The translations under genes and the position numbers were made by a program. 64,000 nt of DNA from JBAIYU01 sp036763085 (GTDB lineage: Bacteria; Bacillota; Negativicutes; DSM-1736; Dendrosporobacteraceae). This document shows positions 26,926 to 35,319 of this stretch, one piece after another. The notes under the pieces are model-generated. The model searched no databases, was not told the DNA's origin, and saw only the letters and a program-made list of their open reading frames with translations. The stretch spans positions 186,001-250,000 of the forward strand of contig NZ_JBAIYU010000010.1 in the NCBI RefSeq assembly GCF_036763085.1, read 5' to 3'. The first letter of the stretch is position 1. Every line of letters starts with the position of its first letter.

Positions 26926-28311
26926 TTATGATTCTACAATTAGCTGTTTACGGCGCATAGCTACCATGCGGTAAACAATGATCGGTATAACCAATAGTGG
27001 AATTCCAATATACAGTGATGTTCTAAGTTCTTCGGTAAAGGCGACAAATATAAGACAGGCAATCTGCGCCCAAATACCAAATTGAGTTACATATGGAAAG
27101 AGCGGAGCCCTATATTTAAGAGACTCAACCTCAGATGGTTTAAGCTGACGACGGAAATTAAGCTGGCTCCAGCAGATGGATATCCAAGCAATTGCACCGG
27201 TAAAGCCGGATAGTGCTAATAAATAAGTGTAAATACCCTGATCTTGATCAAACGTATATAAAACTACGCCTATCCAACATACGAAAATTGAAAGCACTGT
27301 GGCATTCTGAGGTACACCTTGATTATTGAGTCTACCTAACCACTTTGGGGCCATCCCCTCTTGAGCTAACGCATACATGGCCCTAGTACAGCCATATAAT
27401 CCCGAGTTTGAACATGATATTGCAGCAGTAAGCACAACAAAGGAAAAAATTGCGCCTACCCATTCCAAACCATAAGAACTAAGCGCTGCGGCAAATACAC
27501 TGGTCTCCAGGCTAGCCTTATCCCATGGAAAAATCGTCACTAAAAGCAGCATAGGGATGATATAGAGAGCAATAACCCTAACAGTGACTTGCTTGATTGT
27601 CTCGGGAATAGCCTTTGCAGGTTCTTTGCTTTCCCCGGCTGCCAAACCAATAATTTCTGAGCCCTGAAAGTTTACCAAAATAATTACCATAGTTAATAAG
27701 ACTGCCCAATAACCCTCAGGTGCAAAACCACCACTTGACAATAGTACACTGGTTCCGAGCATCTCGCCCCCACCACCAATGACACCAAAAAAGATTAAAA
27801 TTGCTAATCCAGTAAACATAACCAATGCGGCGATTTTAATTAACGCTAGCCAAAATTCCATTTCACCAAACAGGTTGACCCGTGACAAGTTAATGAACGT
27901 TATAGCCAAACCAAACAGCACAGCCCACCACATCGAACCGACTACTGGAAAAAAACCATTCATAATAATGCCTGCTGCAATCATCTCAGATGGAACATAG
28001 GTAACCCATGTCATCCAGTAACACCAGCCTACACCACATGCCCAAGCTGGTGATATATAATCTCTGGTGTAGCTAATAAATGAGCCAGTAACTGGTCGTG
28101 CAACAGCAAGCTCACCCAAACAAACCATTACAGCATAAACAATAAGACCACCCAGTAGATACGCCAACACTGACGCTGGGCCAGCTTTCCCTATTATATA
28201 GCCACTGCCTAAAAAGTAACCGCTGCCGATAATTCCACCCAAGGCAATCATCTGCAAATGTCTGCTTTTTAGCCCGCGCTTCAATTCTTGATTTGTTGCC
28301 ATTTCTTTCAA
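26926..28311 (-). CDS. Amino-acid permease of the APC superfamily (AAT family)
   Basis: 461 residues with 12 membrane segments. The first helix motif is MIALGGIIGSGYFLGSG and the amphipathic segment after helix 2 reads GELAVARPVTGSFISYTRDY, both typical of the GabP/RocE/LysP group. It would be a proton-coupled amino-acid importer. The start is TTG at 28311, spaced 8 bp from GGAGG; an ATG three codons later would be too far from that site. Monocistronic between a clear promoter and terminator. Specificity unknown; GABA, proline or a basic amino acid are all possible. Confidence 0.9.
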   Translation of the reverse strand: MKEMATNQELKRGLKSRHLQMIALGGIIGSGYFLGSGYIIGKAGPASVLAYLLGGLIVYAVMVCLGELAVARPVTGSFISYTRDYISPAWACGVGWCYWMTWVTYVPSEMIAAGIIMNGFFPVVGSMWWAVLFGLAITFINLSRVNLFGEMEFWLALIKIAALVMFTGLAILIFFGVIGGGGEMLGTSVLLSSGGFAPEGYWAVLLTMVIILVNFQGSEIIGLAAGESKEPAKAIPETIKQVTVRVIALYIIPMLLLVTIFPWDKASLETSVFAAALSSYGLEWVGAIFSFVVLTAAISCSNSGLYGCTRAMYALAQEGMAPKWLGRLNNQGVPQNATVLSIFVCWIGVVLYTFDQDQGIYTYLLALSGFTGAIAWISICWSQLNFRRQLKPSEVESLKYRAPLFPYVTQFGIWAQIACLIFVAFTEELRTSLYIGIPLLVIPIIVYRMVAMRRKQLIVES

Positions 28312-28352
28312 GTATCATTCCTCCAGTACTCTTTAATTGTTCTATGTAAATG

Positions 28353-28381
28353 ATTATAATCATAATCTTTTTCCCAATCAA
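28353..28381 (-). promoter_or_regulatory. Promoter of the APC permease gene
   Basis: On the minus strand TTGATT (28376-28381), 17 bp, TATAAT (28353-28358), giving a leader of about 35 nt before the TTG start. Confidence 0.75.
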
Positions 28382-28487
28382 TGCCAAAATGTAAAAAATA
28401 CAAAATTATTCCTGATTTATTCAAATAACAAATTAGGTGTCAGTGGAAGACAATCAACTGCCTCCCACAGGACCTATCTTAGTGATA

Positions 28488-28527
28488 CCGGAAGGCTGAT
28501 CTTAGGAATGGATTCCACTACTTCCGG
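28488..28527. repeat. Inverted repeat in the permease upstream region
   Basis: CCGGAAG (28488-28494) pairs with CTTCCGG (28521-28527) around an inner GGAAT/ATTCC hairpin. It lies upstream of the permease promoter and downstream of the terminator of the next gene. Function unknown. Confidence 0.4.
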
Positions 28528-28548
28528 CCGATAATAGCCATTATAAAA

Positions 28549-28585
28549 AATGCCCTACAGCTCTTAAAGTGAACTGTAGGGCATT
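28549..28585 (-). terminator. Intrinsic terminator of the 110-residue hypothetical gene
   Basis: 12-bp perfect stem AATGCCCTACAG/CTGTAGGGCATT. On the minus strand it is followed by TTTTTTATAA. Confidence 0.85.
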
Positions 28586-28590
28586 ATTAA

Positions 28591-28923
28591 TTATTTAGTA
28601 GTTTTTTCTTTCCCGCCATTCAAAGTTTTTTGCAGCATTTCAGCGGCAGCTTGAACAGCTTTCTTCGTCTTTCCACCAACTACAATATGATATTCTGGTT
28701 TCCACCAGGAGCCGCCCGACTTCCCAAAAATAATATTAGTCTGGGGGTATTTTTCTAATGTTTTTTTCACGCTACGAGAAATATGAGATTTAAATAGAAA
28801 AAAGACCGACAAGGATAGTTCGCTGCGAACAGGGTTCTGAACACGGTATATTTTATTATCCGCTTTAATTAATGGCTTATCATTCATTTGCATTTGCTTT
28901 TCTTGCTTATATTGGTATTGCAT
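28591..28923 (-). CDS. Hypothetical small basic protein
   Basis: 110 residues, basic, soluble, with a Gln/Lys/Met-rich N-terminus and a middle reading TLEKYPQTNIIFGKSGGSWWKPEYHIVVGG. I do not recognise the family. GGGGGG stands 6 bp before the ATG. It has its own strong terminator and appears monocistronic. Confidence 0.65.
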   Translation of the reverse strand: MQYQYKQEKQMQMNDKPLIKADNKIYRVQNPVRSELSLSVFFLFKSHISRSVKKTLEKYPQTNIIFGKSGGSWWKPEYHIVVGGKTKKAVQAAAEMLQKTLNGGKEKTTK

Positions 28924-29057
28924 GTTTGTCCCCCCTTTTTTATTATATTTTGATTTTATCAGGTATTACCAAGAAAACATATAGCAAATTTTTCAGTTAA
29001 TCTCATTGCAAAAATATATTCATCAAAAAGGGGCTTTACCTACTGAAGCTTTGTCTT

Positions 29058-29591
29058 TTATTTACGGGCCACCGCCAGGGAAGAAGCTGCAAGATGCTTT
29101 CTAAGTTTTGATACTACAGGCAACACAACAACTGCCGCTACTCCAATCTGAACAAGATTGCCAGGAATAGACGTCATTGGTGCCAGCCAATTACCATAAA
29201 TAATACCTTCGGCTATATAATAACCGACCACCTTTATGAGACAAGCAGCCGCTAGCGCCATAACATAAGCTGAGAGAGTATGGCGCTTTTCGCATATAGC
29301 GCCAACCGTATACCCCATAAGACCGACAATAATCAGAGTAAACGGGGCCCATAAAAACCATCCGCCTATTATATCAAAAATCGCCATACCGATTCCACCC
29401 GCCAAAGCGCCGAACCGCCGACCATAGAGAATAGCAATAATAAATAGGGGTACATTTCCCAAATGAACCAATCCGCCGTTAGCGGCAATGGGCAGACGAA
29501 CATTTACAAAAACTGTACAAATAAAAACGAGGGCAATGCCCAATGCTGCATAAACTAGTTGTTTTGTTTTACTAAAAGATTGCTGTTCCAT
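29058..29591 (-). CDS. ECF transporter S component (vitamin-type)
   Basis: 177 residues with about five or six membrane helices, beginning with the S-component-like pattern TKQLVYAALGIALVFICTVFVNVRLP and GGLVHLGNVPLFIIAILYG. It would bind a small vitamin or precursor and dock on a shared ECF energising module. No EcfA/EcfT genes are nearby, as is normal for group II ECF transporters. The GNVP/GRRFGALAGGIGMAIFD motifs resemble HmpT-like proteins. The substrate cannot be read. GTAGGAG precedes the ATG. Confidence 0.78.
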   Translation of the reverse strand: MEQQSFSKTKQLVYAALGIALVFICTVFVNVRLPIAANGGLVHLGNVPLFIIAILYGRRFGALAGGIGMAIFDIIGGWFLWAPFTLIIVGLMGYTVGAICEKRHTLSAYVMALAAACLIKVVGYYIAEGIIYGNWLAPMTSIPGNLVQIGVAAVVVLPVVSKLRKHLAASSLAVARK

Positions 29592-29909
29592 CCGAGTCTC
29601 CTACCTTTCACTAAATGACAATTATTTCTTTTAAAATACTCAAATGCTTCCTACAAATAATATATAAGATAACATAGTAACAATTTTGATGCAACACCCA
29701 TTACAAAAACGTTCATTCTGTATACAATAAAATATGCTATTTAGATAGTACTATCTTTGAATTTTTCGACTTAGCTAAGCTTCCAGTCTAATAATGGCAA
29801 AAACTATATGAACATAAAACATGTTACTAAGAGTTTTTATATAAATAGTTGGAATATCCAAAAATAAAAAATCACGCCTCCTACATCTGCACAGAAAGCG
29901 CAACTTTTG
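29592..29909. other. 318-bp gene-free leader of the ECF gene
   Basis: AT-rich. Apart from a possible promoter (TTGCAT, 17 bp, TATCTT on the minus strand, near 29665-29695) I see no gene, and no riboswitch motif despite the vitamin-type transporter downstream. Confidence 0.4.
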
Positions 29910-31064
29910 TTAACAGATTTGTTTTATCTTTTTCGTATATACTAGCTCAAATAATGCGTCAACAACTCTTGGATCAAACTGTCGTCCCTTTCCTTTGCCT
30001 ATTATTTCCACAGCTTGTTTAGTACTCATTGCCTTACGATATACTCTATCAGAGGTCAATGCCTCATATACGTCTGCAACAGTGAGAATTCTGGCAATCA
30101 TAGATATTTCATCTTTCTTTTTACCATTAGGATATCCTTCACCATTATAATGTTCGTGATGATCTAGAATGGCTTCGCTAACCACTTGCAGTCGCTTGAT
30201 ATGCTTTATTGCATTGTACCCGATCTGAGGATGACGCTGTATTATCAAAAACTCAACAGCATTAAGGCGCTCTGGTTTATTTAGAATTGATTCGGGAATC
30301 CCTATTTTCCCAATATCATGGAGGATAGCTGCAATACTCAGTTCTTTTAAAACCGCATTATTTAGTCCCATGATTTCACCAATTAATAAGGCTATTCGTT
30401 GTACGTTGATACAATGGGTTCCTGTTGACGGGTCTCTAGTTTCGATAAGATGAGCCAATGAGGTTACAATGTCCATTAGAATCTCTGAGTTTTCCTTTTC
30501 TAAAAACACTTCTTGCGTTATATCTGTTACTATCTCATAAAGATACTCAATATTTCCACATTCATCCCTAATTGGAATAACTGTTTGTTTTCCGTATATT
30601 GTTTTGCTATCTTTCTCGTATTTTATCCTTGTACCATACTGAGGTTTTCCAGAGGCCAGCGCGGTCTGCACAAGGCAATCACAACAAATGTCACCATTGC
30701 CTAACACGTCGTAACACTTTTTACCTTGAATTTCACTGAGATTGAATCCTGTAGCACTTTTGACTAATTCGTTGACCTCAATAATAGTAAAGTCTTTCTT
30801 TAAAGTCATAACAGCACCTGGCATATGCATAAACAGCGATTTCATCGCATCAAAAGATTCCTTAATTTTAGATTGAGTATTCCTCGCTGCTTTTCGATTT
30901 TCAACAAAAGTAGTATATGCAATTAACAAAAGTAGCAAAAAGCTTAAGCTATGTAATAATATAAAAAAATTATTACCATGGTAATCAACCAATTCATGTA
31001 TTATAGTGCTGAAAATATTAATTGAGACCACCACGAAGCATAATAGTACTGCATTTTTTTTCAT
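29910..31064 (-). CDS. HD-GYP c-di-GMP phosphodiesterase with membrane anchor and PAS domain
   Basis: About 384 residues: two N-terminal membrane segments, a PAS domain (residues about 80-190; contains the Cys-rich GNGDICCDCLV) and a HD-GYP domain. The metal site HDIGKIG and the segment HHEHYNGEGYP with the GYP triad are intact. It should degrade c-di-GMP. The ATG at 31064 has AAGGGA 6 bp upstream, so I prefer it to the GTG at 31079. Its leader is a c-di-GMP-I riboswitch, so the enzyme's own substrate controls its synthesis. The Cys cluster in the PAS domain could bind metal or sense redox. Confidence 0.92.
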   Translation of the reverse strand: MKKNAVLLCFVVVSINIFSTIIHELVDYHGNNFFILLHSLSFLLLLLIAYTTFVENRKAARNTQSKIKESFDAMKSLFMHMPGAVMTLKKDFTIIEVNELVKSATGFNLSEIQGKKCYDVLGNGDICCDCLVQTALASGKPQYGTRIKYEKDSKTIYGKQTVIPIRDECGNIEYLYEIVTDITQEVFLEKENSEILMDIVTSLAHLIETRDPSTGTHCINVQRIALLIGEIMGLNNAVLKELSIAAILHDIGKIGIPESILNKPERLNAVEFLIIQRHPQIGYNAIKHIKRLQVVSEAILDHHEHYNGEGYPNGKKKDEISMIARILTVADVYEALTSDRVYRKAMSTKQAVEIIGKGKGRQFDPRVVDALFELVYTKKIKQIC

Positions 31065-31144
31065 CTTAATTCCCTTCACGACCTTCCCAAGCTAGGCTTA
31101 TGAGCAGAATTACTAGTCACTTTCACATATTAATGCTTTGCCGG

Positions 31145-31154
31145 TATTCGGCAA
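31145..31154 (-). promoter_or_regulatory. Sequence complementary to the riboswitch 5' strand
   Basis: In the transcript this 10-nt stretch (TTGCCGAATA) lies after the terminator and is perfectly complementary to the first strand of the aptamer (31274-31283). Pairing would compete with aptamer stem P1. Confidence 0.45.
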
Positions 31155-31160
31155 CCGTCA

Positions 31161-31188
31161 AAAAACACACCCAGGCGGACCCAGGTGT
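31161..31188 (-). terminator. Riboswitch expression-platform terminator
   Basis: ACACCTGGG and CCTGGGTGT form a GC-rich hairpin (31167-31188) followed on the minus strand by GTTTTTTG. It begins about 16 nt after the aptamer, so the switch probably acts on transcription termination. Confidence 0.85.
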
Positions 31189-31204
31189 TACTTAACGAAT
31201 TAAA

Positions 31205-31285
31205 CAGCAACCTGGCAATCATAGTCTCCACGACCTTAGACCCATAGCTTTGCGTCCTTACCTTTCAGTAAGTTTGCCGAATATT
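31205..31285 (-). ncRNA. c-di-GMP-I (GEMM) riboswitch
   Basis: The minus strand carries the core features in order: GGCAAAC, a short stem with a GAAA-containing loop (CTTAC TGAAAG GTAAG), GACGCAAAGC, GGGTCTAAGG, then CTATGATTGCCAGGTTGC closing P1. The A-rich CGCAAAGC join and the tetraloop/receptor pair are the class-I hallmarks. A terminator follows and the controlled gene is a c-di-GMP phosphodiesterase. Whether ligand turns expression on or off cannot be settled by eye; an ON switch would give sensible negative feedback. Confidence 0.9.
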
Positions 31286-31290
31286 GTCTA

Positions 31291-31318
31291 ATTTTACATT
31301 CTACTGTCATCATGTCTA
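31291..31318 (-). promoter_or_regulatory. Promoter of the riboswitch/HD-GYP transcript
   Basis: On the minus strand TAGACA (31313-31318), 16 bp, TAAAAT (31291-31296). Start of transcription would fall right at the first strand of the aptamer. Confidence 0.6.
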
Positions 31319-31610
31319 TTCCTCTAGGGCAATTGTCCAAAATTAAAACTTAACCCAAATCTTCCACGGATAAAACTAAATAAGTCACCACAATATATTA
31401 ATAGTGTTCATGACGGTTTATCGCGCTTGATAGGCAAAATTAAAGTGCAGGCAAGATAATACACGATACACGTTAGTATGAAACAATTTAAGACCATATC
31501 TTCTAACTAACCCTAACTACGTCAAAGAGTTTTTTAGACACGCTTATGTTAACTAACAAAGTAGCAAGACCAGACGAAATCACTAGTATTAATAAACTGG
31601 AGGAGATAAT

Positions 31611-31763
31611 ATGTCTAAGCCCGAAACTTATCCTGTAATTGATCCGTCAAATGAACCTATACATGCAAAGGATAACGACCACCATATGCGTGAGCCGAAT
31701 ACCGGATCAAAAAAACTAAGAAATCAGCACCACACTGGCGAGCGTCACGGAGAAGGCTCCTAA
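31611..31763 (+). CDS. Hypothetical 50-residue hydrophilic His-rich protein
   Basis: ATG at 31611 with GGAGGAG 5 bp upstream, stop TAA at 31761-31763, then a perfect 15-bp terminator hairpin. The product is very hydrophilic, with several His residues (NDHHMREPN, NQHHTGERHG), Pro-rich at the start and without predicted fold. The ribosome site plus terminator make it a convincing gene despite its size. It could be a small spore or stress protein; I do not recognise it. Confidence 0.7.
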   Translation: MSKPETYPVIDPSNEPIHAKDNDHHMREPNTGSKKLRNQHHTGERHGEGS

Positions 31764-31796
31764 TTTTGTATTTAATAACGAGTTCATAGAAGAAAA

Positions 31797-31828
31797 TGCC
31801 CTCTAGCTCAGCACTGAGCTAGAGGGCA
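31797..31828 (+). terminator. Intrinsic terminator of the 50-residue gene
   Basis: Arms 31797-31811 and 31814-31828 (TGCCCTCTAGCTCAG) are perfectly complementary, followed by AAAACACTTTTAT. Its minus strand ends in TTTTC, so it may work both ways. Confidence 0.8.
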
Positions 31829-31951
31829 AAACACTTTTATGGAATAGCTAATAAATCAATTGATGTAGCATCTGTAAGTGACTCATACAATCTGAATGCA
31901 TACTTATATTACTGCTACCTCTATATCACCTATCTAAACATGGCAAAAAAA

Positions 31952-31976
31952 ACACCATCCAAATATTTGGTGGTGT
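31952..31976 (-). terminator. Intrinsic terminator of the 29-residue membrane protein gene
   Basis: ACACCACCAAA/TTTGGATGGTGT hairpin followed on the minus strand by TTTTTTTTGCC. It sits 42 bp past the stop of the tiny ORF at 32018-32107. Confidence 0.85.
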
Positions 31977-32017
31977 CTTTTCATTGTCATATATTTGTCA
32001 GTTTACTTACCTCACAA

Positions 32018-32107
32018 TTAAATTGCGCCAGTTAAGTGAACTAAGTTTAGCACAAATAAAGAAGCTGCAATAAAAACCATTGCGGCTGCGCCAATCTTAA
32101 ATGCCAT
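32018..32107 (-). CDS. 29-residue single-pass membrane protein
   Basis: ATG at 32107, stop TAA at 32018-32020, with AAGGGA 7 bp before the start and a strong T-run terminator after. The product is MAFKIGAAAMVFIAASLFV followed by LNLVHLTGAI: one short basic N-terminus and one transmembrane helix. Such proteins are often accessory subunits or regulators of a membrane complex, like KdpF or CydX, but this one matches none that I know. It stands alone with its own terminator. Confidence 0.65.
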   Translation of the reverse strand: MAFKIGAAAMVFIAASLFVLNLVHLTGAI

Positions 32108-32544
32108 AATACCATCCCTTTCTTTACCACATTTTTCAGTCAATACTTAACAATTCATCAAGAAAAGACTGAATATAACAGGAAATGTAACAGAATTTGA
32201 AGTAATATATGACTCTTTTATTGTACTCCTGTTAAAAACTTCTTGCAAAGACACTTAAAAGACATTTAGACTGTAACCGGGGTTTAAAATTAGGTAAACT
32301 TAAATTAGGTACTATATGATTAAAATAACGCCCGCTTAGTTCTGATTAGAGCCATACCGAGCTTTAAAACTACAAAATCCGACATATTTACAGTATCTGT
32401 AAATACATAAACGCACAATGCTTCCACAAATTAGATAGAGGTATGAGAATATAAACCGTTTTGATCTTTTTATTATTTCTCTCTATATTTAAAAATTAGT
32501 ATAAAATAACACTTAAATAAAATCTCGAATTAGAGGTACTATAA

Positions 32545-33162
32545 ATGGATGAACAATATTATGAAAAACTATTGAACATAAACACCTCAGGGGAACAAAA
32601 AATATTCAATGACTCATTGCACTACAACAGATATGAGCCAACCTCCTACTCTGTATTAGAAATATTAGATAAGCATTATAATTTCAAAGCAGAAGATAAT
32701 ATTGTCGACTTTGGCTGCGGAAAAGGAAGGCTTAATTTTTACATAAATCATTTTTTCAACTGCACTGTTACAGGTATAGAAATGAATAACTTCTTCTATA
32801 AACAAGCTATGGATAATAGAAAAGATTATCTAAAGAAACACAAAAATAGCATGAACAAAATAAATTTCTTAAATTGCTTTGCAGAAGAATATAATATAAA
32901 ACCCTCAGATAATAAATTTTACTTTTTTAACCCTTTTTCAATACAAATATTTATTAAGGTTATCGGAAATATTTTGATTTCTGTAGAAAGCTTTGAAAGA
33001 ACAGCAGACATTATATTGTATTATCCATCGTATGACTATATATACTTTCTAGAAAATACCCCCTTCGTGCTTGTGAATGAAATAAAAATACCTTATCTAT
33101 ATGATAACGACCCTCGTCAAAGTGTTTTAGTGTACAGGCTAGACTATAAAAAATGTACTTAA
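32545..33162 (+). CDS. Class I SAM-dependent methyltransferase-like protein
   Basis: 205 residues with motif I VDFGCGKGRLNFYI and the acidic end of strand 2 in VTGIEMNNFFY. Motif IV region reads FYFFNPFSIQIF, an NPF-type motif that leaves the substrate open. AGAGGT precedes the ATG. Its codons are much more A/T-rich than those of its neighbours, with long runs of AAA, AAT and ATA, hinting at horizontal acquisition. Monocistronic, ending at the bidirectional terminator at 33169-33194. Confidence 0.75.
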   Translation: MDEQYYEKLLNINTSGEQKIFNDSLHYNRYEPTSYSVLEILDKHYNFKAEDNIVDFGCGKGRLNFYINHFFNCTVTGIEMNNFFYKQAMDNRKDYLKKHKNSMNKINFLNCFAEEYNIKPSDNKFYFFNPFSIQIFIKVIGNILISVESFERTADIILYYPSYDYIYFLENTPFVLVNEIKIPYLYDNDPRQSVLVYRLDYKKCT

Positions 33163-33168
33163 TAAAAA

Positions 33169-33194
33169 AACCACTATGCGTTCGCATAGTGGTT
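33169..33194. terminator. Bidirectional intrinsic terminator
   Basis: 11-bp perfect stem AACCACTATGC/GCATAGTGGTT with a 4-nt loop. The minus strand continues TTTTTTTATT and the plus strand CTTCTG, so it is strongest for the GNAT gene. Confidence 0.88.
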
Positions 33195-33226
33195 CTTCTG
33201 TAGATAGTGCTTGAAATACTCCACTC

Positions 33227-33850
33227 TTATATCATGTAACATAAAGTATTCTCGCTGCTAAATGCCAAACGACTAGGTTGTCTTTCATAAATCATATAGG
33301 CCATTTCACCGGAGTAGCAAATGACTTTAAAGCCTGTCTGCTGCCAAAAACATATAGACTCTTCGATTGATAGAAGTAGAATGTCGTAAGAACATCTGCT
33401 CTTGATCTGTTCTACAAACATTCGACCATAGTTATATCCTTGATGTATAACTGCGATTTCAAGCACGTCAATCCATACGACTTTACCTTCTATATCACAT
33501 TTTAGCTCTCCGACAACCTCAAAGGGAAATCCCACAGATATAATGCAATATCCTATAAATTCACCCTTTTTATTTGAAGCAATATACATAGTTTTTTTAC
33601 GCATCTTTGCGTTATTTAGCTCATCTATACTAAAGACAAAAGAATTATTAATTATGTCTAAAACCGCATCAGGAATAATAGTCTCCGGTGATAGCATAAT
33701 TTCTGATACTTGTAAACCTGGTTCCACCACCCACAAGTTCCCCCTGCTATAAGGTAATATCTTATTATCTACAATCATGGCAATACCCATGCAGCAAGAA
33801 TTCGTTATGTTTCCTAACATTGCCATAGAACGTGGTTCGGCAACTTGCAA
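33227..33850 (-). CDS. GNAT-family N-acetyltransferase-like protein
   Basis: 207 residues. A GNAT core is visible: GEFIGYCIISVGFP, then VWIDVLEIAVIHQGYNYGRMFVEQI with the acetyl-CoA motif HQGYNYG, and a final ICFWQQTGFKVI strand-loop. The N-terminal 60 residues are of unknown type. The first codon is TTG with only a weak AAGAAG site; an ATG at residue 9 is an alternative. Substrate unknown. Confidence 0.75.
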   Translation of the reverse strand: MQVAEPRSMAMLGNITNSCCMGIAMIVDNKILPYSRGNLWVVEPGLQVSEIMLSPETIIPDAVLDIINNSFVFSIDELNNAKMRKKTMYIASNKKGEFIGYCIISVGFPFEVVGELKCDIEGKVVWIDVLEIAVIHQGYNYGRMFVEQIKSRCSYDILLLSIEESICFWQQTGFKVICYSGEMAYMIYERQPSRLAFSSENTLCYMI

Positions 33851-33920
33851 AAACCCGTCTTCTTGGTCACTTTCTCAAATTCACTTCATATAAAGACCAA
33901 TCACAGAATAAAAGCAAATG

Positions 33921-33943
33921 ACTCCACCTTATATAGGTGGAGT
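33921..33943 (-). terminator. Hairpin after the abgA gene
   Basis: ACTCCACC/GGTGGAGT with a 7-nt AT-rich loop. The minus strand continues CATTTGCTTTTATT. It lies 48 bp downstream of the abgA stop. Confidence 0.6.
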
Positions 33944-33956
33944 TGAATATATATTT

Positions 33957-33992
33957 TTGGTGGAGGCTATCCGTTACCTCGCAAATCGATCT
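33957..33992. repeat. Dispersed 36-bp repeat, copy A
   Basis: TTGGTGGAGGCTATCCGTTA followed by CCTCGCAAATCGATCT. It matches 30 of 36 positions with copy B at 63907-63942, 30 kb away. Both copies lie in intergenic DNA beside a terminator hairpin; this copy overlaps the last bases of abgA. Confidence 0.6.
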
Positions 33993-35319
33993 AAGGATTA
34001 CATTGTTTATTCTGCCCTGTTAATAGATCAACCGCAGAGGTTGCTAACATCTTTGTTGCAAGATCCAATGCAGTTTCGTCGAAATCAAAATAAGAATCGT
34101 GATGTCCTGCCGCTAGTTTCGCTCCAATCATCATGTAGCACGCTTGACCAGCATTGTGCTGAACCCTTTCCATGAAGTACGAGAAATCCTCACTCCCGCC
34201 AGCATCGCAAGTATCAATAATATCATCAAATATTTCTAATCTTTTAGCTATCTCATTCAGTTTTTCAGCTAGCTCAATAGAATTATTACCGCCTACCGCA
34301 CTGCCCATTCGAGTAATTTTCACATCTACATCATACATATTTGCCGCTGATCTTACAACTCTTATCGCCTCATCTACTATATATTGGTTGATTTTGCTAG
34401 TGGCTCCCCGCGTTTCGAACTTTAATAAAGCATTGGCAGGAATAACATTGCGTCCACTTCCCGCTTGAAGTACACCGACATTGATTCTAGATGATCCCTC
34501 ACCATGCCGGGAAATAGCATGCAAATTCAATGCAGCACATGCTGCAGCAAGTAATGCATTTTTGCCCGTTTCTGGGGCTGCACCAGCGTGAGCAGGCATC
34601 CCGCTGAACTCAGCGTCATATTTATTAGTTGCTAAAAAACCTGTAGCATTACAGATCAATTGCCCTGTCTGTTTTGCTTTAAACCCGAGATGAGCTCCCA
34701 ACAAATAATCCACATCATCAACAATGCCTTGTGCTACCATGGCTTTTGCGCCTCGTACACCTTCTTCGGCCGGTTGAAAGATAAGTTTTATTGTTCCTGC
34801 AAGCTGATCCTTTAGTTCTATTAAGATTTCCGCGACTGCAAGACCAACTGAAATATGCCCGTCATGACCACACGCATGCATTGCATCCTTATTTACAGAG
34901 TTAAATCCGGCCTTATATGGATAATGGCGTTCTTCTTCGGCCTCACAAGTGTCATTAGCATCCATATCAAACCGAAGTGCGACAACTGGTCCTTGCTTAT
35001 CAAAACTAAAACTAGCAACAACGCCAGTTTTGCCTCCAGCCATTTGATTTATCCATTCTGGGTTCGCTCCTTGATCTATAGCCCGCTTCATATGTTTAGC
35101 AAGTTCATTTTCATTTGGAACACCCATCATTTCCTTCTCAGCTAATACTTGATTCCCTGTTTGTACCTGATACCCTATCAATGTTAGAGTATCAGCAACA
35201 AAAGCTGCCGTACGAAATTCCGTCCACGCCGCTTCAGGATACCGGTGTAAATCGCGCCGTCTGGTAATTGTAACTTCCCGTATTTTATCAGCTATTTCTA
35301 TAATTTTGTTTACTAACAT
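33991..35319 (-). CDS. abgA: AbgA-like p-aminobenzoyl-glutamate/aminoacyl-conjugate hydrolase (M20)
   Basis: 442 residues with the M20 amidohydrolase fold and the features of AbgA: RRDLHRYPEAAWTEFRTA, an insertion with ALRFDMDANDT, metal motif MHACGHDGH and catalytic IFQPAEEG. The C-terminus AAGHHDSYFDFDE also matches AbgA. It would cleave p-aminobenzoyl-glutamate or a similar amide. AAAGGAGC precedes the ATG. The AbgT-family transporter lies upstream on the same strand, as in the enterobacterial abg operon. No AbgB-like gene is visible, so activity or specificity may differ. Confidence 0.85.
   Translation of the reverse strand: MLVNKIIEIADKIREVTITRRRDLHRYPEAAWTEFRTAAFVADTLTLIGYQVQTGNQVLAEKEMMGVPNENELAKHMKRAIDQGANPEWINQMAGGKTGVVASFSFDKQGPVVALRFDMDANDTCEAEEERHYPYKAGFNSVNKDAMHACGHDGHISVGLAVAEILIELKDQLAGTIKLIFQPAEEGVRGAKAMVAQGIVDDVDYLLGAHLGFKAKQTGQLICNATGFLATNKYDAEFSGMPAHAGAAPETGKNALLAAACAALNLHAISRHGEGSSRINVGVLQAGSGRNVIPANALLKFETRGATSKINQYIVDEAIRVVRSAANMYDVDVKITRMGSAVGGNNSIELAEKLNEIAKRLEIFDDIIDTCDAGGSEDFSYFMERVQHNAGQACYMMIGAKLAAGHHDSYFDFDETALDLATKMLATSAVDLLTGQNKQCNP

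Noticed and set aside
29592..29909. Vitamin riboswitch upstream of the ECF S component
   Set aside because: No THF, cobalamin, FMN or TPP core sequence could be found.
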